The translations under genes and the position numbers were made by a program. A DNA stretch of 64,000 nt from Wolbachia endosymbiont (group B) of Parapoynx stratiotata (lineage in GTDB: Bacteria; Pseudomonadota; Alphaproteobacteria; Rickettsiales; Anaplasmataceae), in the NCBI RefSeq assembly GCF_947250635.1, contig NZ_OX366335.1, positions 1,364,001 to 1,428,000 on the forward strand. Direction: 5' to 3'. Position 1 is the first letter of the stretch; each line of letters begins with the position of its first letter. The notes below the pieces were generated by a model. That model was given only the letters and a program-made list of their open reading frames with translations. It did no database searches and was not told the DNA's origin. Below are positions 26,910 to 37,526 of the stretch, in pieces.

Positions 26910-27263
26910 ATGAGTGAATATTTAACCATATTAATTTTTATCTGTGTATCAATTGTAGTATCCTTTACTTTAGGTGTATTACCTATGTTTCTTGCAGTCA
27001 GTAACCCAGATGGTGAAAAGCTTTCTACATATGAGTGTGGCTTTAATCCTTTATCAAGAGCCAGAAAAAGTTTCGACATAAAATTTTACTTAGTTGCAAT
27101 ATTGTTCATAATATTCGATTTAGAAATTGCTTTTCTTTTCCCTTGGGCCGTTTCTTTATCTAAAATAAGCTATTGCGGATTTTGGTCTATGATGATATTC
27201 CTTGCAATACTTACTATAGGCTTTATTTATGAGTGGTGTAAAGGTGCGTTGGAATGGAAGTAA
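26910..27263 (+). CDS. nuoA: NADH-quinone oxidoreductase subunit A
   Basis: 117 residues, three membrane helices. The conserved loop '[20 protein letters not shown]' and '[12 protein letters not shown]' identify complex I subunit A (ND3). Its last 10 bases overlap nuoB, and nuoC follows. Confidence 0.96.
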   Translation: MSEYLTILIFICVSIVVSFTLGVLPMFLAVSNPDGEKLSTYECGFNPLSRARKSFDIKFYLVAILFIIFDLEIAFLFPWAVSLSKISYCGFWSMMIFLAILTIGFIYEWCKGALEWK

Positions 27264-27757
27264 ATTTATCTAATGGCGACTGGAATCGTTACAAAAAAGA
27301 AGGTTTTCTTATCACTAAATTTGGCGATTTAATAGATTATATAATGAACTGGGCAAGGTCTGGTTCATTATGGCCAATGACATTTGGTCTTGCATGTTGC
27401 GCAGTAGAGATGATGCACACTGCATCCAGTCGTTATGATCTTGATAGATATGGCATAATCTTTCGTGCAAGCCCAAGGCAAGCAGATGTTATGATTGTTG
27501 CTGGCACGTTAACTAATAAAATGGCAGCAGCATTGCGTAAAGTTTATGATCAAATGGCAGATCCCAAATACGTCGTTTCTATGGGAAGTTGTGCAAATGG
27601 CGGTGGCTATTATCATTATTCTTACTCAGTAGTCCGTGGTTGCGATAGAATTGTGCCAGTTGATGTGTATGTTCCTGGATGCCCTCCAACTGCTGAGGCG
27701 TTGCTATATGGAATGCTATGTCTACAAAATAAAATAAAACGAACTAAAAATATATAG
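27254..27757 (+). CDS. nuoB: NADH-quinone oxidoreductase subunit B
   Basis: 167 residues. The Cys ligands of cluster N2 are present in '[11 protein letters not shown]', '[16 protein letters not shown]' and '[11 protein letters not shown]'. It is the subunit that passes electrons to quinone. It is directly followed by nuoC. Confidence 0.97.
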   Translation: MEVNLSNGDWNRYKKEGFLITKFGDLIDYIMNWARSGSLWPMTFGLACCAVEMMHTASSRYDLDRYGIIFRASPRQADVMIVAGTLTNKMAAALRKVYDQMADPKYVVSMGSCANGGGYYHYSYSVVRGCDRIVPVDVYVPGCPPTAEALLYGMLCLQNKIKRTKNI

Positions 27758-27758
27758 C

Positions 27759-28334
27759 ATGGATAAAACTGCAAAATACATACAAAAAAAGACTAAATGT
27801 GAATGTATTCAGAAAAATGATGGCACTATTGTAATATATTCAGCTTTGAATGACATTGAAAATCACTTACTCTTTCTACGTGATGATGAAAAGTGTAGGC
27901 TTGAATTATTAGTTGACGTTTTTGGAGTTGATTACCCAGATAGAGAAAAACGTTTCGAGCTAATATACAATTTGCTCAGCGTTGTACACAATATCAGAGT
28001 GCACATAAAGCTTCAGTTATGTGAAGGTGATATACCTCTAAGTGTAGCAAAGATATTTAACGCAGCTTCGTGGTTTGAGCGTGAAGTATTTGATATGTAT
28101 GGAATAGAGTTTTCTGATCACCCTGATTTACGTAGGATTTTAACGGATTATGGATTCAAAGGTCATCCAATGTTAAAAGATTTTCCTCTCACTGGCTACG
28201 AGGAAGTAAGATACGATATAGAGGCAAAAAAGGTTGTATATAATCCTATAGACTTACCGCAAGATTTTCGTATGTTTGACAGCTTATCCCCTTGGGAAGG
28301 TAGGAAAGCCACAAAAGTAAATATAAAGGAGTAA
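27759..28334 (+). CDS. nuoC: NADH-quinone oxidoreductase subunit C
   Basis: 191 residues. 'ASWFEREVFDMYGIEFSDHPDLRRIL' and 'GFKGHPMLKDFPLTGYEEVRYD' features are the 30-kDa subunit signature. It starts one base after nuoB ends. The next gene is mdh rather than nuoD, so the nuo operon is split in this genome. Confidence 0.96.
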   Translation: MDKTAKYIQKKTKCECIQKNDGTIVIYSALNDIENHLLFLRDDEKCRLELLVDVFGVDYPDREKRFELIYNLLSVVHNIRVHIKLQLCEGDIPLSVAKIFNAASWFEREVFDMYGIEFSDHPDLRRILTDYGFKGHPMLKDFPLTGYEEVRYDIEAKKVVYNPIDLPQDFRMFDSLSPWEGRKATKVNIKE

Positions 28335-29282
<948 letters not shown>

Positions 29283-29287
29283 TTGCC

Positions 29288-30076
29288 CTATAGAATTTCT
29301 TTGAGCTCAAGCTTCGAAAACAGTCTAAAAAAATTATTTGTAGTTATTTTTGCTACTTGTTCCGGCGATTCATTCCATAATTCTGCTAAACAATTCACAA
29401 CATATTTCACCATTGCCGGTTCATTTTTTCTTCCTCTGTAAGGCTCAGGAGATAGATAAGGTGCATCAGTTTCAACTAAAACATGCTCACGTGGCACATT
29501 TTGTGCAATTTCTCTTAGTAAGTTCGCATTTTTAAAAGTAATAATTCCAGAAAATGAAATGTATAATCCCAAGTCCATAGCCTTATAAGCAAGCTCTTTA
29601 GAAGAAGCAAAGCAATGCATTACTCCACTAAAAGCGTCCTTCTTCATTTCTGAATTTAACATATCAATCATCTCACTATCAGCATTTCTAGTGTGAATAA
29701 CTAAAGGTAATCCTGTTACTTTTGCCGCTTCTATATGTGATGCAAAACTTTTTTTTTGATTGCTTTTATTATCAGATTTATAAAAATCTAATCCGGTTTC
29801 ACCGATACTAATTACCTTTTTGCCCTTAGTAAACTCAATTAATTCATCAACATGTATACACTCACCATTTTCTATAGTAGTATCAAGCGGATGTATACCA
29901 ACGGAGCAGTAGACTTGATCATAGGATGAAGAGATTTTTAATAATTTAGGGATATCATTAATGCTTATACATATGTTATGCAAAATTCTCACACCATTTT
30001 GCTCTGCTCTTGAAATTACCTTTGGTATTTCATCATCAGAAAAATAAATTAGATGACAATGAGAATCAACTATCAT
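29288..30076 (-). CDS. tatD: TatD family metal-dependent deoxyribonuclease
   Basis: 262 residues with metal ligands in 'VDSHCHL', 'IGETGLDFY', 'LPLVIHTRNAD', 'GVMHCF' and 'LVETDAPYLSPEPYRG'. This is the TatD/YcfH family of 3'-5' DNases. It overlaps the start of rppH's 3' end by 11 bp, forming a minus-strand operon of three genes. Confidence 0.93.
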   Translation of the reverse strand: MIVDSHCHLIYFSDDEIPKVISRAEQNGVRILHNICISINDIPKLLKISSSYDQVYCSVGIHPLDTTIENGECIHVDELIEFTKGKKVISIGETGLDFYKSDNKSNQKKSFASHIEAAKVTGLPLVIHTRNADSEMIDMLNSEMKKDAFSGVMHCFASSKELAYKAMDLGLYISFSGIITFKNANLLREIAQNVPREHVLVETDAPYLSPEPYRGRKNEPAMVKYVVNCLAELWNESPEQVAKITTNNFFRLFSKLELKEIL

Positions 30077-30554
30077 AAATAGATCCTTTTATGATAGAAG
30101 AAAACTCTTCTATCACTTTTTTATAAACTTCTTTTTTGAACGGTATGGCACTGGCTACCAAATCATCCACATTTTGCCAACGCCACTCTTTGAACTCTGG
30201 ATGATCAGTATAGTTAATATTAATATCCTTATCCTTCCCACAAAATTTCATTAAGAACCACCTTTGCTTTTGGCCAGAATACCTCCCATTCCAGCATATC
30301 GGTATAACTTCCTCGGGTAAGTTGTAATATATCCACTCTTTATTTTGAGCCACAACTTCTGCTTCATCAGTACCAACTTCCTCCAATAGCTCACGTAGCG
30401 CTGCCTGCTCTAGCTCTTCACCTTCATCAACTCCTCCTTGTGGCATCTGCCAATAAGAGTCACTATCAAAGCGTTTTCCAATAAAAACATTTCCCTGTTT
30501 GTTAAATAGCATTATGCCAACACAAGGGCGATACTCTTTCTCCTCACTAATCAC
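30066..30554 (-). CDS. rppH: RNA pyrophosphohydrolase (Nudix)
   Basis: 162 residues. The Nudix box 'GGVDEGEELEQAALRELLEEVGT' residues (G, E, R-E, E-E, G) are complete, preceded by 'FIGKRFDSDSYWQMPQGG', which is typical of RppH/IalA. It removes pyrophosphate from mRNA 5' ends to start decay. In Bartonella the homologue is linked to invasion. Confidence 0.92.
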   Translation of the reverse strand: MISEEKEYRPCVGIMLFNKQGNVFIGKRFDSDSYWQMPQGGVDEGEELEQAALRELLEEVGTDEAEVVAQNKEWIYYNLPEEVIPICWNGRYSGQKQRWFLMKFCGKDKDININYTDHPEFKEWRWQNVDDLVASAIPFKKEVYKKVIEEFSSIIKGSIYDS

Positions 30555-31146
30555 AAATACTCTCTGTTGCTAAATTATCTATCATAGAAGTTCCAACTAC
30601 TTTTTTACTATTCATTTTTTCAACAATTTTTTTTGCAACTTCTTTTGCGCTTAAGTTTGAGTTATCAATTTCAAGTGAACCTTGAGGCATAAATAGTTTC
30701 TTTCCTTTAATTCTTCTCATAGCAAAATCTGAATCAGTAATTTTTCTCTCCTGCTCTCTTTCCTTTAATTGAACGCGCTTTACTAGTTCTCCACTATTAC
30801 AATATAACACCACAGGGAGAATCTCTACGTTCATTTTTTTACTTAAATTCACCACTGAGTTATATACTTTTTGATCATAGGAATCACCTTTTATCAATTC
30901 GTTTGTAAATATATAATGCTTTGATTCTATATGGTATTTTTCCAATATTGCTAACATATTCTCTCTAATCACAAAAATTTCTTCCCATATTTCACTTGTA
31001 ACCTCAGCGTTTCTGAAATCAATCATATCAAATATGATATTATTAAACAGGTTATTGTCTACTATCACCCCATCAATAATATTACACAGCTCTTTTGCAA
31101 TCGTAAGTTTGCCACTACCCGGAAATCCGATTAAGTAAATGATCAT
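30547..31146 (-). CDS. P-loop kinase-like protein
   Basis: 199 residues with an N-terminal P-loop 'YLIGFPGSGKLTIAKEL' and a downstream 'VVLYCNSGELVKRV' strand, then a basic lid-like segment ('LKEREQERKITDSDFAMRRIKGKK'). The layout resembles small nucleotide or shikimate-type kinases and AAA_33-like proteins. The substrate is unknown. It overlaps rppH by 8 bp and is first in the kinase-rppH-tatD operon. Confidence 0.7.
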   Translation of the reverse strand: MIIYLIGFPGSGKLTIAKELCNIIDGVIVDNNLFNNIIFDMIDFRNAEVTSEIWEEIFVIRENMLAILEKYHIESKHYIFTNELIKGDSYDQKVYNSVVNLSKKMNVEILPVVLYCNSGELVKRVQLKEREQERKITDSDFAMRRIKGKKLFMPQGSLEIDNSNLSAKEVAKKIVEKMNSKKVVGTSMIDNLATESICD

Positions 31147-31274
31147 ACCATCAGAAAACTATCATATATTACAAATATATGTATTATAAACGTTACACTA
31201 GAAACATATCAAAAATAGTTCATATTCAGAAATTTTGAGTGTATCATTACAGATAAATTATATAATTTAGAATA

Positions 31275-31592
31275 ATGAATGGTGATACAGAATCAATAAA
31301 AAATACAATTGTAGATGTAATAGATCAAAACAAAGGTCAAGATATAGTTACTTTTGATGTACAGAATAAAACTGTCATTGCAAAATATATGATCATTGCA
31401 TCCGGTGATTCGAGCCGCCATGTAAAAGCATTAGCTGAGCACGTGATGAAAAATCTCAAGCAATATGATAAAATAGATGTAGAAGGTATGGATGAAGGTA
31501 ACTGGGTGATTGTGAATTTTCAAGGTATAATGGTTCACCTATTCAGGCCAGAAGTAAGAGAATATTATAAGATAGAAGAGTTATGGAATTGA
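31275..31592 (+). CDS. rsfS: Ribosomal silencing factor RsfS
   Basis: 105 residues: 'KGQDIVTFDVQNKTVIAKYMIIASGDSSRHVKALAEHVM' features (D, A-S-G, S-R-H, A) and 'WVIVNFQGIMVHLFRPEVREYY' are typical of RsfS/Iojap. It binds L14 and prevents subunit joining when nutrients are low. Confidence 0.93.
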   Translation: MNGDTESIKNTIVDVIDQNKGQDIVTFDVQNKTVIAKYMIIASGDSSRHVKALAEHVMKNLKQYDKIDVEGMDEGNWVIVNFQGIMVHLFRPEVREYYKIEELWN

Positions 31593-31661
31593 TTATCCAG
31601 GTAGCTGGTATACACTTTCAAATGTTGTAATTTTGAAGGCAACCCTTATGAAGTTGGTGGT

Positions 31662-31779
31662 GTCATTCCAGTGCTTGACGCTGGAATCTAGAAAACTTAA
31701 TCATAAACGAGCACACTATACAACATTTTTGATGAAATTTCATAATAAACTGGATTCCAGCGTCAAGCACTGGAATGAC
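31662..31779. repeat. 27-bp perfect inverted repeat between rsfS and tyrS
   Basis: The arm 31662-31688 ('gtcattccagtgcttgacg' and so on) is the exact reverse complement of 31753-31779, with 64 bases between. It belongs to the same family as the repeats at 1-412. An open frame spans it (31633-31824) but consists mainly of the repeat, so I do not call a gene. Confidence 0.85.
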
Positions 31780-31820
31780 GCCATCGTTAACAACACCGTT
31801 TACACACAAAATAACATATT

Positions 31821-33083
31821 ATGAAACATAAATCCGAGTTTTTAAACTTCATTCAAGAAAGAGGATACCTATATCAATGTACAAACATTGATAGGTTAGA
31901 ACAGCTATTATCACAAGATAATTATATAATTGCATACATTGGGTTTGATTGTACGGCACCAAGTTTGCATATTGGCAATCTCATTCAAATCATGATGCTC
32001 CGTCACCTACAAAAATTCGGTTATAAGCCAATAATTCTACTTGGAGGTGGCACAACAAAAATTGGTGACCCATCTGGTAAAGACAAAGCAAGAAGCGTCT
32101 TGCCGATAGAAGATATCAATCAAAATATACTTGGTATAAAGAAAACCCTCGAGAAGATGATATCTTTCGATTATGGAAAAACTGGTGCAATCATAGTAAA
32201 CAACGCAGATTGGTTAGATAACATAAAATATATAGACTTTTTGCGTGATATAGGGACACATTTTTCTGTAAATCGCATGTTAGGCTTTGATAGTGTGAAA
32301 ATTAGGCTAGATAGGGAGCAAAATCTAAGCTTTCTCGAGTTTAATTACATGTTGTTACAAGCCTATGATTTTGTCGAGTTGAATAAAAAGTATGGCTGTC
32401 GTCTCCAGATTGGAGGGTCAGACCAATGGGGAAATATAGTAAACGGAATTGAACTTGGCAAAAAGTTAAATTTACCTGAGCTGTTTGGTCTTACCACACC
32501 TCTTTTATTAAACGCACAAGGAAAAAAGATGGGCAAAACTGAAAGTGGTGCAGTATGGCTTGATGGCAGTATGCTCAAGCCTTATGACTACTGGCAATAT
32601 TTTCGCAATGTTGATGATCAAGATGTTGGTCGTTTCTTGAGACTTTTCACTGATTTACCAACTGATAAAATTAAAAAACTAGAGTCCTTGAAGGATCAAG
32701 AAATAAATGAAGCAAAAAAGGTCTTGGCAACAGAGGTAACAAGAATATGTCATGGTGATAAAGAAGCAGAAACTGCACGACTTACTGCAATCTCTGCTTT
32801 TGAAAATGAAGACAGTTCATTGCTTTCTGGTTACACCATCACAAGAGAACAAGTTGCAAATGGCATACTCCTGATAGACTTGCTTCATGACACCGGTTTT
32901 GAACCTTCAAAAGGTGCGGCAAAGCGTTTAATACAGGGAAATGGATGTAAAGTTAATGATAATACTATAAATGATGTTAACTATATAATAAATTCTGAGA
33001 GCTTCAAAGATCAGTCATTCATAAAATTGTCTGCAGGAAAGAAACGTCATATTAAAATTTTAGTGAGTGAAGTAAGAAAGTAA
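31821..33083 (+). CDS. tyrS: Tyrosyl-tRNA synthetase
   Basis: 420 residues. 'YIGFDCTAPSLHIGNL' is the HIGH motif, 'GSDQWGNIVNGI' binds tyrosine and 'KKMGKTESGAVWL' is the KMSKS equivalent (K-M-G-K-T). A C-terminal S4 RNA-binding domain is present ('GAAKRLIQGNGCKVN'). Full length. Confidence 0.97.
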   Translation: MKHKSEFLNFIQERGYLYQCTNIDRLEQLLSQDNYIIAYIGFDCTAPSLHIGNLIQIMMLRHLQKFGYKPIILLGGGTTKIGDPSGKDKARSVLPIEDINQNILGIKKTLEKMISFDYGKTGAIIVNNADWLDNIKYIDFLRDIGTHFSVNRMLGFDSVKIRLDREQNLSFLEFNYMLLQAYDFVELNKKYGCRLQIGGSDQWGNIVNGIELGKKLNLPELFGLTTPLLLNAQGKKMGKTESGAVWLDGSMLKPYDYWQYFRNVDDQDVGRFLRLFTDLPTDKIKKLESLKDQEINEAKKVLATEVTRICHGDKEAETARLTAISAFENEDSSLLSGYTITREQVANGILLIDLLHDTGFEPSKGAAKRLIQGNGCKVNDNTINDVNYIINSESFKDQSFIKLSAGKKRHIKILVSEVRK

Positions 33084-33463
33084 ATTTGTCTCTGTTCAGC
33101 AGAGTGGTAAAATAAGGTAGGCGGGAAAAGACAATTATAGGGACAAATGGATATCATTGAAGCAGCTGATACTGTGGCAGAATCGCTAGGCAACCCTACT
33201 ATCGCTAGCAGTTTCTTGCTGTCGATTTGCTATAATGAAACAAAAACTTTATCAGGTGCTTGTTGGAACCAAAAAATTTTCAAGCCCTTTTTAAGTATAC
33301 GCACTAAAGTTAACGTGAAGATTGTATAGCTGCAATAAAGTAGATAAGCCTAAACGCCATCATGCCTTTAGGAGAGCTTGCTAATTTATTCTCTTAAGTT
33401 AACGCCATTGCCTGAACAGATACATAAAAAAGTAGTACTTGCAAGAAAGAGTTACTTAAGAAA
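33084..33463. other. Gene-poor region with decayed coding fragments
   Basis: A 60-codon frame at 33147-33329 ('MDIIEAADTVAESLG') has no recognisable features and no clear ribosome-binding site. Downstream, two frames joined by a shift read 'MPLGELANLFS' and 'LTPLPEQIHKKVVLARKSYLRN', ending near 33463; this looks like the C-terminal scrap of a lost protein. I could not assign either. Confidence 0.4.
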
Positions 33464-34834
33464 TTAATTGACTTTGCTATTTTCTCTAACATACCTAGAA
33501 GAAATAGATACATTATCTAATGCACTACTAATCCTAATATTCCTTTCATTAATCGCTGCAGTTGGTTGAAAGGCAGCATAGATGATGTATTGCGGCATAT
33601 CATTAATTTGTGCTAGAATAAAATTAATACATTCAATATTACCTTTATATATAGCAATGCCAAGTGGTATTAAGCTGTACGTCCGACCGTCTTTATAGTT
33701 TATAGTATTTTCAGTAGTCAGAATCTCTTGCAATATACCGCTATTTTGAGCCTGAGTTAAAATCGAATTAATATGTGCATGATTACCTTCATGTATAGCA
33801 AAGCCAAGTGATGTTAAGTTGTACGTCCAACCATCTGGAGAATATACAGTATTTTTAGCAGCAAGAACATTTTGCAATATACCACTATTTTGGGCCTGAG
33901 TTAAAATCGAATTAATATGTGCATGATTACCTTCATGTATAGCAAAGCCAAGTGATGTTAAGTTGTACGTCCAACCATCTGGAGAACACATAGTATTTTT
34001 ATTAGCAGTAAGAACTTCTTGCAGCGTACCATTATTTTGAGCTTGTCTTAAAATAGAATTAATATACTCATTGTTATTTCTATATATAGCAAGGCCAAGC
34101 AATGTTAAAATGTATGTCCAATTATTCAGAATATCTTGCGATACAACATTATTTTGAATCATTGTTGAAATGTAGTTACAACATTCCTTATTATTTTCAT
34201 ATATGGCAAAGCTAATTGGTGTTAAAATATGCGTCAGACCATCTGAAAACTGTAAAATATTTTCAGCAATAAAAACGCCTTGCAGCATATCATTATTTTG
34301 AGCTTTTTCTAAAATAGAACTGATACATTCTTTATTACCTTTATATATAGAGAAACTGAGTGGTGTTAAAGCATACTCCTTAGTATTGAAATACTGTACA
34401 ATATTTCTAGCAGCAAGAATATCTTGTAGTATTCCACTGTCCTGGGCTTTTGTTAAAATATCATTAATATATCTTGGCTTATTGTAATGTATAGCAAAGC
34501 CAAGCGATGTTAAGGTGTATATCAGACTATCTTGATAGTTTATAATATTTTCAGTATTAATAATCTCTTGCAGTGTACCGTTATTTTGAGAATGTATTAA
34601 AATAGAATTAACGCATTCGTCATTACATTTGAATATGGCGAGGCTAAGTAGTGTTAAAGTGCGTTCCCCACCTCTTGGAAATTGTGTAGTATATCCTATT
34701 GTAAGAACTTTTAGTAAATCATTCTCTGAGGCTACTTTCAAGATATTACTAATTCCCTCACCATTTGATATTACCTTTTTCAACTTAAAATGCAAATTTC
34801 GTTGTGCTTGTGTTAAGTTGTTATCATTTAGCAT
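33464..34834 (-). CDS. Ankyrin-like repeat protein
   Basis: 456 residues, built from eight tandem units of about 48 residues. Each has an ankyrin-like 'LTSLGFAIHEGN..INSIL' helix pair followed by 'QAQN.GILQ.IL' and a variable linker. The sixth and seventh units share 'LTSLGFAIHEGNHAHINSIL' exactly. The units are longer than the canonical 33 residues, so this is a variant repeat. No signal peptide or membrane segment is seen. Ankyrin proteins are abundant in Wolbachia and are candidates for host-directed effectors, but the role of this one is not evident. Confidence 0.75.
   Translation of the reverse strand: MLNDNNLTQAQRNLHFKLKKVISNGEGISNILKVASENDLLKVLTIGYTTQFPRGGERTLTLLSLAIFKCNDECVNSILIHSQNNGTLQEIINTENIINYQDSLIYTLTSLGFAIHYNKPRYINDILTKAQDSGILQDILAARNIVQYFNTKEYALTPLSFSIYKGNKECISSILEKAQNNDMLQGVFIAENILQFSDGLTHILTPISFAIYENNKECCNYISTMIQNNVVSQDILNNWTYILTLLGLAIYRNNNEYINSILRQAQNNGTLQEVLTANKNTMCSPDGWTYNLTSLGFAIHEGNHAHINSILTQAQNSGILQNVLAAKNTVYSPDGWTYNLTSLGFAIHEGNHAHINSILTQAQNSGILQEILTTENTINYKDGRTYSLIPLGIAIYKGNIECINFILAQINDMPQYIIYAAFQPTAAINERNIRISSALDNVSISSRYVRENSKVN
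33730..33990. repeat. Recent tandem duplication within the ankyrin-like gene
   Basis: Bases 33730-33846 and 33874-33990 are nearly identical (two differences seen), with a period of 144 bp, equal to 48 codons. The other repeat units of the gene are far more diverged. Confidence 0.85.
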
Positions 34835-34913
34835 ATTCTTGTAACCTCGCTTTAAAGTCAGTGCAGTTTAATTATTCTATGTTAGTATACACCAATAGAA
34901 AAAATTTCATCAT

Positions 34914-35933
34914 ATGTTCTGGAAAAAATTTACACAGGTTAATGAGGAAATCGTAAGAGAGAGCCTAAAAAAGGTTATAGAGAAGAAAAGTGGTAAGAAT
35001 GTTGGTGTAGTATCCTCAATTGTTATTAAGGGTAAAGATGTTGCTTTTGCTCTTGAAGTTACTGAGCCAAATGAAGAATTAAGAAAAAATTGTGAGCAAG
35101 CTGTTAAGGCGATACCGGGAGTAGGAAAGGTTACTGTAGTTGCTACTGGTCAAAAACAAGCTAGGCAACAAAAAGCTAAACTTCATATCGAAGGAGTGAA
35201 AAATATAATTGTCGTTGCTTCTGGTAAAGGAGGTGTGGGTAAGTCAACAGTTGCACTAAATCTAGCTCTTTCGTTAGTAGAATTAAAACATAAAGTTGCG
35301 CTAGTTGATGCAGATATATATGGTCCTTCGATTCCTAAAATGTTGGGCACTGAGAAATTAAAACCAGAAATACAGAGTGGTAAAGCAATGCCTATAGAGA
35401 AACATGGTCTCTATACTATTTCAATTGGCTATTTTATTGATAAGGACCGCGCAGTAATATGGCGTGGACCTATGATCACAAAAGCACTTTACAATTTGCT
35501 AATGGGAACAAGGTGGTCTGATATAGAATATTTAATCATTGATACACCGCCTGGCACTGGCGATGTACATTTAAGTCTGATGGAGAATTTTAGTTTAACT
35601 GGAGCAATAATAGTTTCAACTCCACAGGAGCTTGCTTTAGTCGATGCACAGAAAATTTATGATATGTTCACAAAGCTCAGCGTGCCAATTATCGGCATTG
35701 TGGAAAATATGAGCTATTTTGTTCAAGATAATTCAAAAATACACATATTTGGAAAAGGTGGTGCAAAAAAAATGTCTGAAGAGCTGGGAGTCAAACTCTT
35801 GGGCAGAGTTCCTCTAGATCCGCAAATATGTAGTGCTTCTGATTGTGGAAATCCTTCAATACTAAGTGAGGATTTAGTAAGGATTTATGAAGGCATTGCT
35901 AAAGATGTTAGGTCTTTTGTATGTAGTCTATAA
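34914..35933 (+). CDS. mrp: Mrp/NBP35-type Fe-S cluster carrier ATPase
   Basis: 339 residues. An N-terminal DUF59-like domain (about 1-80) precedes the deviant Walker A 'ASGKGGVGKSTVALNLA', followed by 'VDADIYGPSIPKML' and 'LIIDTPPGTGDVHLSL'. This is the ApbC/Mrp family, which loads Fe-S clusters onto target enzymes. The CxxC near the C-terminus seen in many members is not evident; only 'DPQICSASDCG' remains there. Confidence 0.92.
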   Translation: MFWKKFTQVNEEIVRESLKKVIEKKSGKNVGVVSSIVIKGKDVAFALEVTEPNEELRKNCEQAVKAIPGVGKVTVVATGQKQARQQKAKLHIEGVKNIIVVASGKGGVGKSTVALNLALSLVELKHKVALVDADIYGPSIPKMLGTEKLKPEIQSGKAMPIEKHGLYTISIGYFIDKDRAVIWRGPMITKALYNLLMGTRWSDIEYLIIDTPPGTGDVHLSLMENFSLTGAIIVSTPQELALVDAQKIYDMFTKLSVPIIGIVENMSYFVQDNSKIHIFGKGGAKKMSEELGVKLLGRVPLDPQICSASDCGNPSILSEDLVRIYEGIAKDVRSFVCSL

Positions 35934-36090
35934 AGTTTTTTAAACTACTTTTAAAATAGGTAGAATGTAATTTTAGGTGAATAAAATATTTCAAATGGCA
36001 GCAGCGACCTCGTATCTGAACAGACAATAGACTTCTTGGATAACTTAAGAAACAAGTAGTAGAAGCAATATTAGGGAAGGTATAAATTTT

Positions 36091-36391
36091 GAGCAGGTAA
36101 GTAAACTTGATGAAGAGAAGCTTCGAAGACTAAGAGGAGTAAAAAGAAAAACATTGGAAAAATAATAGAAATTTTAATAGAGGAAGAGGCCAAGAAAAAG
36201 GCAAGAGGAGGAAAACCAAATATATTTATTAATAGCACTCGAATATTTGTGTAAATACCGTACATATTTCCATATAGCGCAAATCTATGGAATAAGTGAA
36301 AGTTCTTGCTAACGGCTGAATAGAAGATGCATTGATAAAACATCCAGATTTCAGGAAGATAAAGAGCTATTAAAGTTAAATAGGAGTATGC
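36091..36391 (+). pseudogene. IS5-family transposase, N-terminal fragment
   Basis: Conceptual translation with frameshifts and an internal deletion gives 'KLDEEKLRRLRGVKRKTLEK', 'ARGGKPN', 'LEYLCKYRTYFHIAQIYGISESS' and 'ALIKHPDF'-like phrases. These are typical of the IS5 transposases of Rickettsiales. No DDE catalytic part remains. The overlapping minus-strand frame at 36071-36343 is a shadow. Confidence 0.65.
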
Positions 36392-36428
36392 AAAAGTTTT
36401 ATAAAAAGGGAATGTTCAACTCCTATGA

Positions 36429-37343
36429 TTATTGTCCAGTAGAAATTTCAAATTTTGTAAAATCTTTAAAAACCCAGTTATTTTTAAGAGTGTAGAAAAT
36501 AGTTATAAGAAATTTTCTAGCAGTAGCAGTTATAGCCTTAGCAGAATCACGCTTCTTTTTTATATGTTCATAAAAGCTTTTCAAGTAAGGACTGTAACGT
36601 ACAGCAATCCAAGTACATTGAACTAAAGAAGTACGCGCTATTTTTGACCCTCGTTTGGTAATTCTTCCAATTGTACATTGCTGATTAGATTGAGAAACTC
36701 TTGGTACAACTCCAAAATATGCAGTAAGTTTCTCAGGTCTACGGAAATCATTAATGTCTCCGATTGTTACAATAAAAACAGCTGCAGAAATTGGACCTAT
36801 TCCCTTTATGCTGATAAGATTGCTGAACCCAGGAAGTTGTTTAGCGAAAGCTATAATTTCCTTTTCAAGCTTTTTAAGGCTTTCTCGGATAGCTTCTAAA
36901 TGATAGCTAATCACTTCAATTTCAACTTTTTCTAAAGGATCCCAATTATGCTTTTGAGTAGCACGTTCAAATCCTACTTTAGTTGTAAGTACTTCTTTTT
37001 TAATTTTTATTCCATGGTAATTAAAAAGACCATGAACTTTATTGATTAAAGATACCCGTGACTTTACTAACTGATCTCTCATTTGAAGAAGAGAAGCTAA
37101 CTGCTGGCATTGTTTGTTTTTGCACCTTGCCTCAGGCAACATATCTTTGCTGAGAAAGAAAGCAATAGCTCGTGCATCATGCTTATCTGTTTTGTTCACA
37201 GAGCGACGAACAACTTCAAACTGCCCAGGAGCAATTATTACTATGCGTTTAACGTAAGGTGAAACTGCATCATAAAAGAAACAGCTGTTACCTGTTGCCT
37301 CTATGGCTACTTCATCTGTTTCTTGAAGCAGTTGTGTTAAAAG
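36429..37343 (-). pseudogene. IS110-family transposase (outer copy), C-terminal part
   Basis: The frame is open from about 37346 and starts 'LTQLLQETDEVAIEATGNS', so the 'EATG' acidic motif is here, with 'NKTDKHDARAIAFFL' carrying the next Asp residues. The C-terminal Tnp20 region 'SIKGIGPISAAVF', 'AYFGVVPRVSQSN' and 'IGRITKRGSKIARTSL' follows. The first 41 residues are at 38703-38825, beyond an inserted second IS110. Joined, the two parts give an uninterrupted protein of 344 residues. Confidence 0.85.
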
Positions 37344-37465
37344 TCAATAGAAAAATACTAAAAATAAATTTTTACTTAGTGGACTATAAAGCCAAAGATG
37401 CTTTTAACACATTTTACGTAATTTAAGTTGTAGTATTTGATTTGAATTCTTTTAAGAAGTGTGGA

Positions 37466-37508
37466 TGTGGATAAGTGCTTTCAGTCTGTGTAAGCGCACT
37501 TATCCACA
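37466..37508. repeat. 13-bp subterminal inverted repeat of the inner IS110
   Basis: tgtggataagtgc (37466-37478) pairs perfectly with gcacttatccaca (37496-37508) across 17 bases, immediately after the transposase stop. It may be a transcription terminator or a subterminal recombination signal. Confidence 0.7.
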
Positions 37509-37526
37509 ACTACACTAATTTTCAAT

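Noticed and set aside
31633..31824. 63-codon open frame between rsfS and tyrS
   Set aside because: It is made mostly of the two arms of the inverted repeat and has no ribosome-binding site or recognisable product.
33147..33329. 60-codon frame after tyrS
   Set aside because: No features or start signals; more likely chance or a gene fragment.
36071..36343. 90-codon minus-strand frame
   Set aside because: The plus strand reads as a broken IS5 transposase, so this frame is its antisense shadow.
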